NCBI RefSeq assembly: GCF_001544575.2
Contig: NZ_FCNY02000002.1
Span: forward strand, 124,001-188,000
DNA length: 64,000 nucleotides
From: Caballeronia cordobensis
GTDB taxonomy: Bacteria > Pseudomonadota > Gammaproteobacteria > Burkholderiales > Burkholderiaceae
Direction of reading: 5' to 3'
A program made the position numbers and the translations under genes. Positions 18,869-29,004 of the stretch are shown in pieces. The first letter of the stretch is position 1. Each line of letters begins with the position of its first letter. A model generated the notes under the pieces. That model had not been told where the DNA came from. It ran no database searches and saw nothing but the letters and a program-made list of their open reading frames with translations.

Positions 18869-19648
18869 ATGGATATGGGAATCGCGGGCCGTACGGCGCT
18901 GGTGTGCGCAGCGAGCAAGGGACTCGGACGCGGCTGCGCCGAGGCGCTCGCCGCCGAGGGCGTGAATCTGGTGATCACCGCGCGCACGGCCGAAACGCTC
19001 GAAGCGACCGCGGCGCACATTCGCGCGCAATACGGCGTCGACGTGAAAACCGTCGCGGGCGACATCACGACGCCCGAAGGGCATGCCGCCGCGCTCGCCG
19101 CGTGCCCGTCGCCGGACATTCTGGTGAACAACGCGGGCGGGCCGCCGCCGGGCGACTTCCGCACCTTCACGCACGACATGTGGATCAAGGCGCTCGAAGG
19201 CAACATGCTGACGCCGATCGAGCTCATGAAAGCGACCATCGACGGGATGATCGAGCGCGGTTACGGGCGCATCGTGAATATCACGAGTTCATCGGTGAAA
19301 GCGCCGATCGACGTGCTCGGGCTCTCCAATGGCGCGCGCTCGGGTCTGACCGGCTTCGTCGCGGGCGTCGCGCGCAAGGTCGCGGCGACCGGCGTCACCA
19401 TCAACAATCTGCTGCCGGGCTCGTTCGACACCGACCGCATCGCCGTCACGCTCGAAGCGCAGGCGAAGGCGCAGAATCTTCCGCTCGACGAAGTGCGCAA
19501 GCGCCGCGCGGAAAGTCTGCCGGCGGGACGCTTCGGCACGTCCGAGGAATTCGGCAAGGCGTGCGCGTTCCTGTGCAGCGTGCATGCGGGCTACATCACC
19601 GGGCAGAATCTGCTGATCGACGGCGGCGCGTACCCCGGCACCTACTGA
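18869..19648 (+). CDS. SDR family protein lacking the usual YxxxK catalytic pair
   Basis: Short-chain dehydrogenase/reductase fold, 259 residues. The cofactor-binding motif [18 protein letters not shown] lies near residues 10-27, [11 protein letters not shown] near 88, and the Ser-containing strand IVNITSSSV near 133. Where the catalytic Tyr-xxx-Lys should follow, the sequence reads [14 protein letters not shown], with Ser and Arg at the expected positions, so classical proton relay is not possible. Similar divergent SDRs exist and are often annotated simply as oxidoreductases. The ATG at 18869 follows GGAGGA at 18857-18862; an upstream in-frame GTG lacks a ribosome site. It heads a plus-strand operon with mgsA 13 bases downstream. 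Confidence 0.85.
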   Translation: MDMGIAGRTALVCAASKGLGRGCAEALAAEGVNLVITARTAETLEATAAHIRAQYGVDVKTVAGDITTPEGHAAALAACPSPDILVNNAGGPPPGDFRTFTHDMWIKALEGNMLTPIELMKATIDGMIERGYGRIVNITSSSVKAPIDVLGLSNGARSGLTGFVAGVARKVAATGVTINNLLPGSFDTDRIAVTLEAQAKAQNLPLDEVRKRRAESLPAGRFGTSEEFGKACAFLCSVHAGYITGQNLLIDGGAYPGTY

Positions 19649-19661
19649 TAGCGAGCACACC

Positions 19662-20051
19662 ATGACCACACGCGTCGCGCTGATCGCGCACGACATGAAA
19701 AAGGACGACATCGTCACGCTCGCGGGCGAATTCGCCGATACGCTCGCGCAGTGCGAACTCGTCGCCACGGGCACGACGGGCGGGCGCATTGCGGCGGCGC
19801 ACGGGCTCGACGTCGAGCGCAAGCTGTCCGGCCCGCACGGCGGCGATTTGCAGATCGGCGCGGAACTGGCGGAAGGGCGCGTGAATATCGTGATCTTCCT
19901 GCGCGACCCGATGACCCCGCAGCCGCATGAGCCCGACATCAACGCGCTGGTGCGCGCCTGCGACGTGCACAACGTGCCGTGCGCGACCAATATCGCGACG
20001 GCGCGCATGATCCTCGACGATTTGCGCCTGCGCTTTGCGCGGGCCGCGTGA
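19662..20051 (+). CDS. mgsA: Methylglyoxal synthase
   Basis: Converts dihydroxyacetone phosphate to methylglyoxal and phosphate, a bypass of lower glycolysis that relieves sugar-phosphate stress. It has 129 residues, shorter at the C-terminus than the 152-residue E. coli protein but complete for the family core. Recognisable elements are [12 protein letters not shown] near 5, the phosphate-binding ATGTTGGRI near 37, [11 protein letters not shown] near 58-68 (catalytic Asp) and [18 protein letters not shown] near 78-95, which holds the conserved Asp and His. It is 13 bases after the SDR gene and 45 before the quinone oxidoreductase, so one transcript is likely. Confidence 0.94.
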   Translation: MTTRVALIAHDMKKDDIVTLAGEFADTLAQCELVATGTTGGRIAAAHGLDVERKLSGPHGGDLQIGAELAEGRVNIVIFLRDPMTPQPHEPDINALVRACDVHNVPCATNIATARMILDDLRLRFARAA

Positions 20052-20096
20052 GCAGGAAGCGAGCACGAACCGAGCACGAACAAGGAGAACGAAGCG

Positions 20097-21071
20097 ATGA
20101 CCAAGGCAATCCGATTCGACAAGGCCGGCGGCCCCGACGTCATGAAGTGGGTCGATGTGGACGTGGGCGCGCCGGGCAAGGGCGAAATCCGCGTGAAGCA
20201 TCACGCCGTGGGGCTGAATTTCATCGACGTCTACTTCCGCACCGGCCTCTATCCGATGCCGCTGCCCGGCGGCCTCGGCATGGAAGCCGCGGGCGAGGTG
20301 ACGGCGGTGGGCGAGGGCGTCACGCAATTCAAGCCGGGCGATCGCGTCGCGTATGCATCGCGTCCGCCGGGCGCGTATGCGGAGGAGCGCGTGATGTCGG
20401 CGGACTACGTCGTCAAGCTGCCGGATGCGATCAGCTACGAGGATGCCGCGTCGATCATGCTGCAAGGCCTCACCGCGCAATATCTGCTGCGCCGGACCTA
20501 TCGCGTGAAAGCGGGCGATACCGTGCTGATTCACGCGGCGGCGGGCGGCGTCGGCATGATCGCGTGCCAGTGGGCGAAGGCGCTCGGCGCGACGGTGATC
20601 GGCACGGTCGGCTCGGACGAGAAGGCCGCGCTCGCCAAGGCGCACGGCTGCGATCATCCGATCGTCTACACGCGCGAGAATTTCACGCAGCGCGTGCGCG
20701 AGATCACCAACGGCGCGGGCGTGCCGGTGGTGTACGACTCGATCGGCAAGGACACGTATATCGCGTCGCTCGACTGCCTCGCACCGCTCGGGCTTTTCGT
20801 GAGCTTCGGGAATTCGTCGGGACCGTTGCCGCCGCTCGATTCGTCGGAGCTTGCCGGACGCGGCTCGCTGTATTTCACGCGGCCCACGCTTTTCAGCTAC
20901 ATCGCCAAGCGCAGCGATCTCGACACGATGGCCGCGGAGCTGTTCGAAGTCGTCTCGTCGGGCAAAGTGAAGACCAACGTGCGCCAGCGCTATCCGCTCG
21001 CCGAGGCCGCGCGCGCGCACGAAGACCTCGAAGCGCGCAAGACCACCGGCTCGACGATTCTGCTGCCTTGA
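20097..21071 (+). CDS. Quinone oxidoreductase, NADPH-dependent MDR family
   Basis: Zinc-free medium-chain dehydrogenase/reductase of 324 residues, similar to the QOR/zeta-crystallin group that reduces quinones with NADPH. The catalytic half contains VGLNFIDVYFRTGLYPMPLP near 39 and GMEAAGEVTAVGEGV near 61; the Rossmann half has VLIHAAAGGVGMIACQWAKA near 142. No structural zinc Cys cluster is present, as expected for this group. AAGGAGAA (20084-20091) precedes the ATG. Its stop overlaps the start of the response regulator, so both are translated from one mRNA. A role in detoxifying electrophiles alongside mgsA is inferred. Confidence 0.9.
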   Translation: MTKAIRFDKAGGPDVMKWVDVDVGAPGKGEIRVKHHAVGLNFIDVYFRTGLYPMPLPGGLGMEAAGEVTAVGEGVTQFKPGDRVAYASRPPGAYAEERVMSADYVVKLPDAISYEDAASIMLQGLTAQYLLRRTYRVKAGDTVLIHAAAGGVGMIACQWAKALGATVIGTVGSDEKAALAKAHGCDHPIVYTRENFTQRVREITNGAGVPVVYDSIGKDTYIASLDCLAPLGLFVSFGNSSGPLPPLDSSELAGRGSLYFTRPTLFSYIAKRSDLDTMAAELFEVVSSGKVKTNVRQRYPLAEAARAHEDLEARKTTGSTILLP

Positions 21072-21769
21072 GTTCGAACCCGACCGCAACCGTCGTTCTC
21101 ATCGAGGACGAGAAGCAGATTCGCCGCTTCGTGCGCGTCTCGCTCGAAGGTCAGGGCATGACCGTTCACGAGGCGGAAACCGGGCAGCAGGGCCTCGTCG
21201 AAGCCGCGACGCGCAAGCCGGATCTCGTGATCGTCGATCTTGGCCTGCCCGACACCGACGGCATCGACGTGATTCGGGAACTGCGCGGCTGGACCGAGCT
21301 GCCGATCATCGTGCTGTCGGCGCGCACGCAGGAAGAGGAGAAAGTGGCCGCGCTCGATGCCGGCGCGGACGATTACCTCACCAAGCCCTTCGGCGTCTCC
21401 GAACTGATGGCGCGGATTCGCGCGCATCTGCGGCGGCGCAATCAGGCGTCGGGCAGCGAGACGCCGGTCGTGACCTTCGGCGATGTGACCGTCGATCTCG
21501 CGCTGCGACGCGTCGCGCGAAGCGGCGAGAACGTGCATCTGACGCCGATCGAATACCGGCTGCTCTCGACGCTCGTGCGGCACGCGGGCCGCGTGCTCAC
21601 GCACCGGCAATTGCTGGTGGAAGTGTGGGGGCCGTCGCATGTCGAGAGTCCGCATTACCTGCGCATCTACATGGCGCATTTGCGGCAGAAGCTCGAACGC
21701 GATCCCGCGCAGCCCGAGCATATCGTGACGGAAACGGGTGTCGGCTACAGGCTCGTCGGCGCAGCGTGA
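21068..21769 (+). CDS. kdpE: KdpE-type response regulator (orphan)
   Basis: OmpR-class response regulator of 233 residues that closely resembles KdpE. Receiver: VVLIEDEKQIRRFVRVSLEG, with phospho-acceptor Asp in LVIVDLGLPDTDG near 57 and DYLTKPFGVSELMARIR near 106. Winged helix: VHLTPIEYRLLSTLVRHAGR, VWGPSHVESPHYLRIYMAHL and ETGVGYRLV. It starts at a TTG (21068) that overlaps the qor stop by four bases, and no usable ATG exists. In E. coli KdpE pairs with KdpD to induce the KdpFABC potassium pump. Neither kdpD nor kdpFABC is in this window, so the partner kinase must lie elsewhere. It overlaps the convergent downstream gene by 25 bases. Confidence 0.88.
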   Translation: MSSNPTATVVLIEDEKQIRRFVRVSLEGQGMTVHEAETGQQGLVEAATRKPDLVIVDLGLPDTDGIDVIRELRGWTELPIIVLSARTQEEEKVAALDAGADDYLTKPFGVSELMARIRAHLRRRNQASGSETPVVTFGDVTVDLALRRVARSGENVHLTPIEYRLLSTLVRHAGRVLTHRQLLVEVWGPSHVESPHYLRIYMAHLRQKLERDPAQPEHIVTETGVGYRLVGAA

Positions 21770-22437
21770 TGGGCGTGTTGCGCGTGTTGCAGCGATAGCG
21801 TGTTCAGCACGATATCGATGGGCTGGTCGCCGCCGACGAACGCGATCAGCCGATCCCGTATGCCGAGCGTCACGCACTGCACCGCGATCCGCGCGACATC
21901 GGCGCGCGCGACCTGCGGCTTGTGTGTCGTGAGCGCGTCGGCGAGCGCGATCGCGCCGTGCGCGGGCTCATCCGACAGCGGGCCGGGACGCAGAATCGCA
22001 AACGGCACGCCGCGACGCGCGACATAGGCATCGGCTTCGCGCTTCATCCGCGAATAATGGCGGAACGCAAAGCCGCTGCGTTCCGGATAAAACGCCGACA
22101 GCGCGCTCACGACGACGAGTTGCCGCACGCGCCGGCGCTTCGCGTAATCGGCGGTGCGCATGACGGCGTCGCGATCGATCGCGCGTTGCTCGTGCACGCC
22201 TTCGTCGTGCGCCGAACCGGCCGCGTAGATCACGTGCGTGATGTCGTCGAAGGCGTGGGAGAAGTCGTTGGCGAGATCGCCGAGCACGATTTCCGCGCCC
22301 ATCGCGGCGAACTCGCTCTTGTGCGCGGATTTTCGCAGCATCGCGCGAAGGGAAATGGCTTCTTCGTGCAGGCGCGCGGCGATGAGGCGGCCCGTGCGGC
22401 CATGCGCGCCGATCAGCAGAACCTTCAGCGTTTTCAT
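21745..22437 (-). CDS. NAD(P)-binding SDR-like protein (atypical/NmrA-like)
   Basis: Protein of 230 residues with an N-terminal Rossmann fold: KVLLIGAHGRTGRLIAARL (GxxGxxG) near residue 5, then EIVLGDLANDFSHAF near 49 and VIYAAGSAHDEG near 68. A conserved middle segment (VRQLVVVSALSAFYPERSG) and FAILRPGPLSDEP near 146-158 fit the atypical SDR family of NAD(P)H-binding proteins (YwnB/YtfG-like). No substrate can be assigned. Its 3' end overlaps the convergent response regulator by 25 bases; it lies 102 bases downstream of mdtC in the same direction and may share that transcript. Confidence 0.82.
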   Translation of the reverse strand: MKTLKVLLIGAHGRTGRLIAARLHEEAISLRAMLRKSAHKSEFAAMGAEIVLGDLANDFSHAFDDITHVIYAAGSAHDEGVHEQRAIDRDAVMRTADYAKRRRVRQLVVVSALSAFYPERSGFAFRHYSRMKREADAYVARRGVPFAILRPGPLSDEPAHGAIALADALTTHKPQVARADVARIAVQCVTLGIRDRLIAFVGGDQPIDIVLNTLSLQHAQHAHHAAPTSL

Positions 22438-22539
22438 GCGGGGACACTCCTTCGCCGTGGTTTTCTATCCGACAAAGTAGGTCATTTTGGCGCGGTGCGC
22501 TGCGCGACGCGTTTGCGTCCGCAGCATTTTCTCACTGGC

Positions 22540-25500
22540 TCATTCGGATGCGTTCGCCGGTTGCGCGCCGCTCTGACGGCGCGCACGCCGTTGCTCCGCG
22601 CGAATGCGGAAGCGGTCCATGTACAGATAGACGACGGGCGTCGTATACAGCGTCAGCATCTGGCTCACGATCAGCCCGCCGACGATCGCGATGCCGAGCG
22701 GCGCGCGCATCTCCGAGCCTTCGCCGGTGCCGAACGCGAGCGGCAACGCGCCGAGGAGGGCGGCGGCCGTCGTCATCATGATCGGGCGAAAGCGCAGGAG
22801 ACACGCCTCGCGAATCGCGTCCTGCGGCGTGGACGCGCCGTGACGCGTCGCCTCGATGGCGAAATCGACCATCATGATCGCGTTCTTCTTCACGATGCCG
22901 ATCAGCAGAATGACCGCGATCAGCGCGATGATGCTGAACTCCGTCTTGAACAAAAGCAGCGCAAGCAGCGCGCCGATGCCCGCCGACGGCAGCGTCGAGA
23001 GAATCGTGATCGGATGAATGTAGCTCTCGTACAGGATGCCGAGCACGATATAAACCGCCGCGAGCGCCGCGAGAATCAGGAGCGGCTGATCGTTGAGCGA
23101 CTGCTGGAACGCCTGCGCCGTGCCCTGGAAACTGCCGTGGATGGTCTGCGGCATGCCGATCTCCGCCATCGTTTCGTAGATGGCGGCGGTCGCGTCCGAC
23201 AGCGACTTGCCCGGCGGCAGATTGAACGAAATCGTCGACGCGACGAACTGGCTCTGGTGATTGACCGACAACGGCGTGTTGCCCGGGCCGAACTTCGCGA
23301 TGGCCGACAGCGGGACCATCGTTTCCTTCGCGGTCGACACCGCCGAGCCCGACGACGAGCCGTTCTTGCCGGTGGCCGCAATCGCGTTGGTCGCCGAATT
23401 TTTCACGGCGGCGAGCGCGAGGGCGGCGGTCGTGTCGGTTGCGCTCGTCGAGGCGCCGCCCGCGCCCGTGGAGCCCGTCGCGGCTGTCGAAGCCGAAGCC
23501 GAAGTCGTCGTCGATTGCGTCGATGCCGAGCCGCTTGCCGTGCCGCCCGACGTGCTGATCCAGATCTGCTTGAGCATCTCCGGGTCTTGCCAGTACTTCG
23601 GCGCGAGCTCCATCACGACGTGATACTGCGACAGCGGGTTGTAGATCGTCGAGACCTGGCGCTGGCCGAACGCGTCATACAGCGTGTTGTCGATCTGCGC
23701 GGGCTTGATGCCGAGGCGCGCGGCGGTGGCGCGGTCGAACGTGACCATGGCTTCGAGGCCGCCTTGCTGCTGGTCCGAGTTGACGTCGGTGAGTTCGGGG
23801 CGCTTTTGCAGCGCGTCGGTGAGAAGCGGGCCCCACTTGTAGAGATCGGACGTGGTGTCGGACAAGAGCGTGAACTGATACTGCGCGTTCGACTGCCGTC
23901 CGCCCACGCGAATGTCCTGCACCGCCTGCAGGAAGGTGCGCGCGCCCGCGACATCCGCGAGCGGCTTGCGCAGGCGGTTGATGACCTGGTCGGCGGACAC
24001 CTTGCGCTCGCTCTTGGGCTTGAGCGAAATGAACATGAAGCCCGAATTGGTCGAGCGCCCGCCGGTGAAGCCCGCGACGCTGTCCACGGCCGGATCCGCT
24101 TCGACGATCTTCATCATCTCCGCGAACTTTATCTTCATGGCCTGAAAGGACGTGCTCTGGTCCGCCTGAATGCCGCCGACGATGCGCCCGGTGTCCTGCT
24201 GCGGGAAAAAGCCCTTCGGCACGATCACATACAGATAAATGTTCAGCCCGATGGTCGCGAGCAGGATCATGAGGATCGTGCGCGGATGCGCGAGCGCCCA
24301 GCCGAGCGTGCGCTCATAGCCGTTCTGCATGCGCGTGAACTGGCGCTCCAGCCAGCGCGCGATGCGGCCTTCTTCCTTGCGCTCGCCCGGCTCCTGCAGG
24401 AGGCGCGAGCACATCATCGGCGTGACGGTCAGCGAGACGACGAGCGACACGCCAATGGCAAGCGACAGCGTGAGCGCGAACTCGCGGAACAGCCGCCCGA
24501 CGATGCCGCCCATGAGCAGGATCGGCAGGAACACGGCGACGAGCGACACGCTGATCGACAACACCGTGAAGCCGACTTCGCGGGCGCCGAGTATCGCGGC
24601 CTGCATGCGCGGCACGCCTTTCTCGACATGCCGCGTGATGTTTTCCAGCACGACGATCGCGTCGTCGACGACGAAGCCCGTCGCGATGGTGAGCGCCATC
24701 AGCGAGAGATTGTCGAGCGAGAAGCCGAGCAGATACATGGCCGCGAACGTGCCGATGATCGATATCGGCACGGCGACGCTCGGTATCAGCGTGGCGCGCC
24801 AGTTGCGCAGGAACAGGAACACGACCATCACGACGAGCGCCACCGCGATCATGAGCGTGAGCTCCGTGTCGTGCAGCGACGAGCGGATCGTGACGGAGCG
24901 GTCGGCGGTCGGGGTGATCTGCACGTCGGCGGGCAGCGCGGCCTGCAACTGCGGCAGCATGGATTTGACGCGGTCGATCGTCTCGATGATGTTCGCGCCC
25001 GGCTGCCGGTACAGAATCACGAGCACCGCGCGCTTGTTGTTGATGAGGCCGAGATTGCGCAGATCCTCGACCGAATCGACCACTTCGCCGACATCGGACA
25101 GCTTCACCGCCGAGCCGTTGCGGTACGCGACCACGAGATCCTTGTACTGCGCGGCCTTGCTCGCCTGATCGTTCGTGTAAAGCTGGACGCGGGTGCCCTT
25201 GAACTCGATCGCGCCCTTCGGACTGTTCGCATTCGCCGATGCGAGCGCGGCGCGCACGTCTTCCAGCCCGATGCCGTAGTGGAACAGCGCGCCCGGCTCC
25301 AGCTCGACGCGCACGGCCGGGTTCGCGGAGCCGCTCACATCGACTTCGCCGACGCCCGGCACCGTCGAGAGCGTCTGCTGCAGCACGGTCGCGGCGGAAT
25401 CGTAGAGCGAGCCCGCCGTGCGCGTGGGCGAGGAGAGCGCGAGCACGAGAATCGGCGCATCGGCCGGATTGACCTTGTGATAGGTCGGGTTCTGACGCAG

Positions 25501-25866
25501 CGAGGCCGGCAGGTCGGCGCGCGCGGCGTTGATCGCGGCCTGCACGTCGCGCGCGGCGCCGTCGATGTCGCGGTTCAGCCCGAACTGCAATGTGATACGC
25601 GTGCTGCCGACGGAGCTCATCGACGTCATTTCGCTGACGTCGGCGATGGTGCCCAGATGCCGTTCGAGCGGACTCGCGACGCTCGTCGCAACGGTTTCCG
25701 GGCTCGCGCCGGGCAGGCTCGCCTGCACGGAAATGGTCGGGAAATCGACTTGCGGCAGCGGCGCGACCGGCAGCTTCACGAACGCGAACATGCCCGCGAG
25801 CGCGATCCCGATCGCGAGCAGCGTGGTCGCGACGGGCCGGCCGATGAAGATGCGCGACAGGTTCAT
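22540..25866 (-). CDS. mdtC: RND multidrug efflux permease, MdtC-like
   Basis: Inner-membrane RND pump subunit of 1108 residues. The N-terminus [20 protein letters not shown] and the TM4 proton-relay pair in [20 protein letters not shown] match MdtC, which in E. coli forms a B2C heterotrimer with MdtB. Twelve membrane helices and two large periplasmic loops are apparent. It is about 80 residues longer than E. coli MdtC because of a Ser/Thr/Ala/Gly-rich insertion at residues about 771-848 (23321-23556) within the second periplasmic loop; the family sequence resumes with [20 protein letters not shown]. It starts three bases after the mdtB stop, so translation is coupled. Confidence 0.93.
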   Translation of the reverse strand: MNLSRIFIGRPVATTLLAIGIALAGMFAFVKLPVAPLPQVDFPTISVQASLPGASPETVATSVASPLERHLGTIADVSEMTSMSSVGSTRITLQFGLNRDIDGAARDVQAAINAARADLPASLRQNPTYHKVNPADAPILVLALSSPTRTAGSLYDSAATVLQQTLSTVPGVGEVDVSGSANPAVRVELEPGALFHYGIGLEDVRAALASANANSPKGAIEFKGTRVQLYTNDQASKAAQYKDLVVAYRNGSAVKLSDVGEVVDSVEDLRNLGLINNKRAVLVILYRQPGANIIETIDRVKSMLPQLQAALPADVQITPTADRSVTIRSSLHDTELTLMIAVALVVMVVFLFLRNWRATLIPSVAVPISIIGTFAAMYLLGFSLDNLSLMALTIATGFVVDDAIVVLENITRHVEKGVPRMQAAILGAREVGFTVLSISVSLVAVFLPILLMGGIVGRLFREFALTLSLAIGVSLVVSLTVTPMMCSRLLQEPGERKEEGRIARWLERQFTRMQNGYERTLGWALAHPRTILMILLATIGLNIYLYVIVPKGFFPQQDTGRIVGGIQADQSTSFQAMKIKFAEMMKIVEADPAVDSVAGFTGGRSTNSGFMFISLKPKSERKVSADQVINRLRKPLADVAGARTFLQAVQDIRVGGRQSNAQYQFTLLSDTTSDLYKWGPLLTDALQKRPELTDVNSDQQQGGLEAMVTFDRATAARLGIKPAQIDNTLYDAFGQRQVSTIYNPLSQYHVVMELAPKYWQDPEMLKQIWISTSGGTASGSASTQSTTTSASASTAATGSTGAGGASTSATDTTAALALAAVKNSATNAIAATGKNGSSSGSAVSTAKETMVPLSAIAKFGPGNTPLSVNHQSQFVASTISFNLPPGKSLSDATAAIYETMAEIGMPQTIHGSFQGTAQAFQQSLNDQPLLILAALAAVYIVLGILYESYIHPITILSTLPSAGIGALLALLLFKTEFSIIALIAVILLIGIVKKNAIMMVDFAIEATRHGASTPQDAIREACLLRFRPIMMTTAAALLGALPLAFGTGEGSEMRAPLGIAIVGGLIVSQMLTLYTTPVVYLYMDRFRIRAEQRRARRQSGAQPANASE
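23321..23556 (-). other. Low-complexity insertion within mdtC
   Basis: These 236 bases encode about 78 residues dominated by Ser, Thr, Ala and Gly (beginning [18 protein letters not shown]). The neighbouring MdtB reads [20 protein letters not shown] across the same loop, so the extra residues sit exactly in a surface turn of the periplasmic docking region. The reading frame is kept throughout. Confidence 0.75.
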
Positions 25867-25869
25867 GCC

Positions 25870-28800
25870 TTACCGTCCTTCACCTGCGGCCGCCGCGTCC
25901 GGCGCGCGGCCAAAGCGCGCGCGCAGCTTGCGGGCGAGCGAATCGAAGCCGAGATAAATGACGGGTGTGGTGAAGAGCGTGAGCAACTGCGACACGATCA
26001 GCCCGCCAACGATCGCGATGCCGAGCGGATGCCGCAGCTCCGAGCCCGCGCCCCAGCCGAGCATCAGCGGCAGCGCGCCGAGCAACGCGGCCATCGTCGT
26101 CATGAGAATCGGGCGGAAGCGCAGGAGGCACGCCTGAAAGATCGCCTCGCGCGGCGGCTTGCCTTCATCGCGTTCGGCTTCGAGCGCAAAGTCGATCATC
26201 ATGATCGCGTTCTTCTTCACGATGCCGATCAGCAGCACGATGCCGATAATGCCGATGATGTCGAGATCGTGCCCGGTGATCATCAGCGAGAGCAGCGCGC
26301 CGACGCCCGCGGAAGGCAGCGTCGAGAGAATCGTGATCGGATGGATGAAGCTCTCGTACAGCACGCCGAGCACGATGTACATCGTGACGATGGCCGCGAG
26401 AATCAGGAACAGTTCGTTCGACAGCGACGCCTGGAACGCGAGCGCCGCGCCCTGGAAGCGGATCTGGAACGACGCGGGCAAGCCGATGTCCTGCTTCGCC
26501 TGCTCGATCGCCTTCACCGCCTCGCCGAGCGACGCGCCTTTCGCGAGGTTGAAGGAAACGGTCGTCGCCGGAAACTGGCCGAGGTGCGTGACGAGCAGCG
26601 GCGCGGCGCGCTCGTGGAACTTCGCGATGGACGAAAGCGGCACCTGGCCGTTGCTCGCGGTGGAGGAGGGCAGGTAGATGCCGTTGAGCGTCTCGCTGTA
26701 GTGCGCGTCGGACGGTTCGGCTTCCAGGATCACGCGATACTGGTTCGACTGCGTGAAGATCGTCGAGATGATGCGTTGGCCGAACGCGTCGTAGAGTGCG
26801 TTGTCGACCGTCGCGGGCGTGATGCCGAAGCGCGCCGCCGTCGCGCGGTCGATCTCGATATACACCGACTGGCCGTTCTGCTGCAGATCCGTCGCGACGT
26901 CCGTCAAGATCGACGTGTGCTGCAGGCGGTCGACGAGCTTCGGCACCCATTCCGCGAATTCGGCCGGATTCGGGTCCGTCAGCATGAACTGATATTGCGT
27001 GGGGCTCACGGTCGAGTCGATCGTCAGATCCTGCACCGGCTGCATATAGAGCTTGATGCCGGGAATGTCCGCCACTTCGCTCTGGATCGTGCGGATGATC
27101 TCGCTCGACGTGTTGTCGCGGTCGTCGCGCGGTTTCAGGTTGATCAGCATGCGCCCGTTGTTGAGCGTGATATTCGTGCCGTCGACGCCGACGAACGAGG
27201 TCAGGCTTTCCACGTCCGGGTTCTGCAGAATCTTCTTCGCCAGCGCCTGTTGCTGCTCGGCGACTGCCTGATACGACGCGGCCTGCGGCGCCTGCGTGAT
27301 GGCCTGGATCACGCCCGTGTCCTGCGTCGGGAAGAAGCCCTTCGGAATGTAGACGTACAGCACGGCCGTGAAAACGAGCGTGAGCACGAAGACGAACAGC
27401 GTCGCGTGCTGACGCGCCAGCACCCAGTTCAGCGCGACCGCATAGCGCCCGATCACGTAATCGATGAACTGGTGCGCGCGTGCTTCGAAGCGCTTGCTTT
27501 CCTTCGGCGGCGTGTGGCGCAAGAGCTTCGCGCACATCATCGGCACCAGCGTGAGCGAGACGATCGCCGAAATGACGATGGTCACCGCGAGCGTGATCGC
27601 AAACTCGTGGAAGAGGCGGCCGACGACATCGCCCATGAAGAGCAGCGGAATCAGCACGGCGATGAGCGACACCGTCAGCGAAATGATGGTGAAGCCGATC
27701 TGTTTCGAGCCCTTCAATGCCGCTTCGAGCGGCGGATCGCCTTCCTCGACGTAGCGCGCGATGTTTTCGATCATCACGATGGCGTCGTCGACGACGAAAC
27801 CCGTCGCGATGGTGAGCGCCATCAGCGAGAGGTTGTCGAGCGAAAAGCCGCACAGATACATGACCGCGAGCGTGCCGACCAGCGAGAGCGGCACGGACAA
27901 GCTCGGAATGATGGTCGCGTAGACGTTCGCGAGGAACAGATAGATGACGAGCACGACCAGCACGACCGACAGCGCGAGCTCGAACTGCACGTCGCGCACG
28001 GACGCGCGAATCGTGGTGGTGCGGTCGGTGACGACGCGCACGTCGAGCGCCGCGGGCAGCGATTGCTGCAACTGCGGCAGGATTTTCTTGATGCCGTCGA
28101 CGACCGCGATCACGTTCGCGCCCGGCTGTCGCTGCACGTTCAGGATGATGGCGGGCGTCGAATCGACCCACGCGCCGAGCTTCGTGTTCTCCGGTCCCTC
28201 GACGATGCTCGCGACATCGGTCAGCATCACCGGCCGGCCGCTGCGATAGGCGACCACCGCGCTCTGGTAGGCGGCGGCGTCGGTGAGCTGGTCGTTCGCG
28301 TTGATCGTATAGGCGCGGGTGGGGCCGTCGAAGTTGCCCTTCGGCGTATTGACGTTGAGGTTGGCAATGGTGGTGCGCAGGTCGTCGATATTCAGGCCAT
28401 ACGACGCGAGCGCGCGCGTGTTCGCCCGGATGCGCACGGCGGGGCGGTTGCCGCCGCTCACCGATACGAGACCCACGCCCGCCACCTGCGAAATCTTCTG
28501 CGCGAGACGCGTGTCCGCGAGATCCTGAACCTGGGTCAGCGGCAGTGTTTTCGAACTGACCGCGAGCGTCATGATCGGCGCGTCGGCGGGATTCACCTTC
28601 GCGTAGATCGGCGGCGCGGGCAGGTCGGACGGCAGCAGGTTGCCCGCCGCGTTGATCGCCGCCTGCACTTCCTGTTCGGCGATATCGAGTGGCAGGTCGA
28701 GCGAGAACTGCAAGGTGATGACCGACGCGCCCGCCGAGCTTTGCGACGACATCTGATTCAGGCTCGCCATCTGCCCGAACTGCTTTTCGAGCGGCGCGGT

Positions 28801-28989
28801 GACGCTCGACGTCATCACGTCGGGCGATGCGCCCGGATAGAACGTCTGCACCTGAATGGTCGGATAGTCGACGGCGGGCAGCGCGGAGAGCGGCAGAAAA
28901 CGCAGCGCGACCAGGCCGACCAGCATGATCGCCGCCATCAGGAGCGCCGTGCCGACCGGGCGCAGGATAAAAATGCGGGATGGATTCAT
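25870..28989 (-). CDS. mdtB: RND multidrug efflux permease, MdtB-like
   Basis: RND permease of 1039 residues, the normal MdtB length. [20 protein letters not shown] and [20 protein letters not shown] open the protein; TM4 carries the proton-relay Asp pair in [36 protein letters not shown] marks the start of the second half. With MdtC and the adaptor MdtA it should form a drug- and bile-salt-type tripartite pump driven by protons. It lies between mdtA (15-base gap) and mdtC (3-base gap). No gene for an outer-membrane channel is present next to the operon, so a TolC-like protein must be supplied from elsewhere. Confidence 0.95.
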   Translation of the reverse strand: MNPSRIFILRPVGTALLMAAIMLVGLVALRFLPLSALPAVDYPTIQVQTFYPGASPDVMTSSVTAPLEKQFGQMASLNQMSSQSSAGASVITLQFSLDLPLDIAEQEVQAAINAAGNLLPSDLPAPPIYAKVNPADAPIMTLAVSSKTLPLTQVQDLADTRLAQKISQVAGVGLVSVSGGNRPAVRIRANTRALASYGLNIDDLRTTIANLNVNTPKGNFDGPTRAYTINANDQLTDAAAYQSAVVAYRSGRPVMLTDVASIVEGPENTKLGAWVDSTPAIILNVQRQPGANVIAVVDGIKKILPQLQQSLPAALDVRVVTDRTTTIRASVRDVQFELALSVVLVVLVIYLFLANVYATIIPSLSVPLSLVGTLAVMYLCGFSLDNLSLMALTIATGFVVDDAIVMIENIARYVEEGDPPLEAALKGSKQIGFTIISLTVSLIAVLIPLLFMGDVVGRLFHEFAITLAVTIVISAIVSLTLVPMMCAKLLRHTPPKESKRFEARAHQFIDYVIGRYAVALNWVLARQHATLFVFVLTLVFTAVLYVYIPKGFFPTQDTGVIQAITQAPQAASYQAVAEQQQALAKKILQNPDVESLTSFVGVDGTNITLNNGRMLINLKPRDDRDNTSSEIIRTIQSEVADIPGIKLYMQPVQDLTIDSTVSPTQYQFMLTDPNPAEFAEWVPKLVDRLQHTSILTDVATDLQQNGQSVYIEIDRATAARFGITPATVDNALYDAFGQRIISTIFTQSNQYRVILEAEPSDAHYSETLNGIYLPSSTASNGQVPLSSIAKFHERAAPLLVTHLGQFPATTVSFNLAKGASLGEAVKAIEQAKQDIGLPASFQIRFQGAALAFQASLSNELFLILAAIVTMYIVLGVLYESFIHPITILSTLPSAGVGALLSLMITGHDLDIIGIIGIVLLIGIVKKNAIMMIDFALEAERDEGKPPREAIFQACLLRFRPILMTTMAALLGALPLMLGWGAGSELRHPLGIAIVGGLIVSQLLTLFTTPVIYLGFDSLARKLRARFGRAPDAAAAGEGR

Positions 28990-29004
28990 GCGTTGGCTAA
29001 CGTG

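Noticed and set aside
21068..21090. Possible tRNA T-arm (GTTCGAACC) near 21072
   Set aside because: The bases belong to the start of the KdpE-type gene; no acceptor stem, anticodon arm or D arm can be formed around them.
22540..28989. mdtB and mdtC as a recent tandem duplication
   Set aside because: The two pumps share family motifs but differ throughout, and each matches its own E. coli counterpart; the split is ancient.
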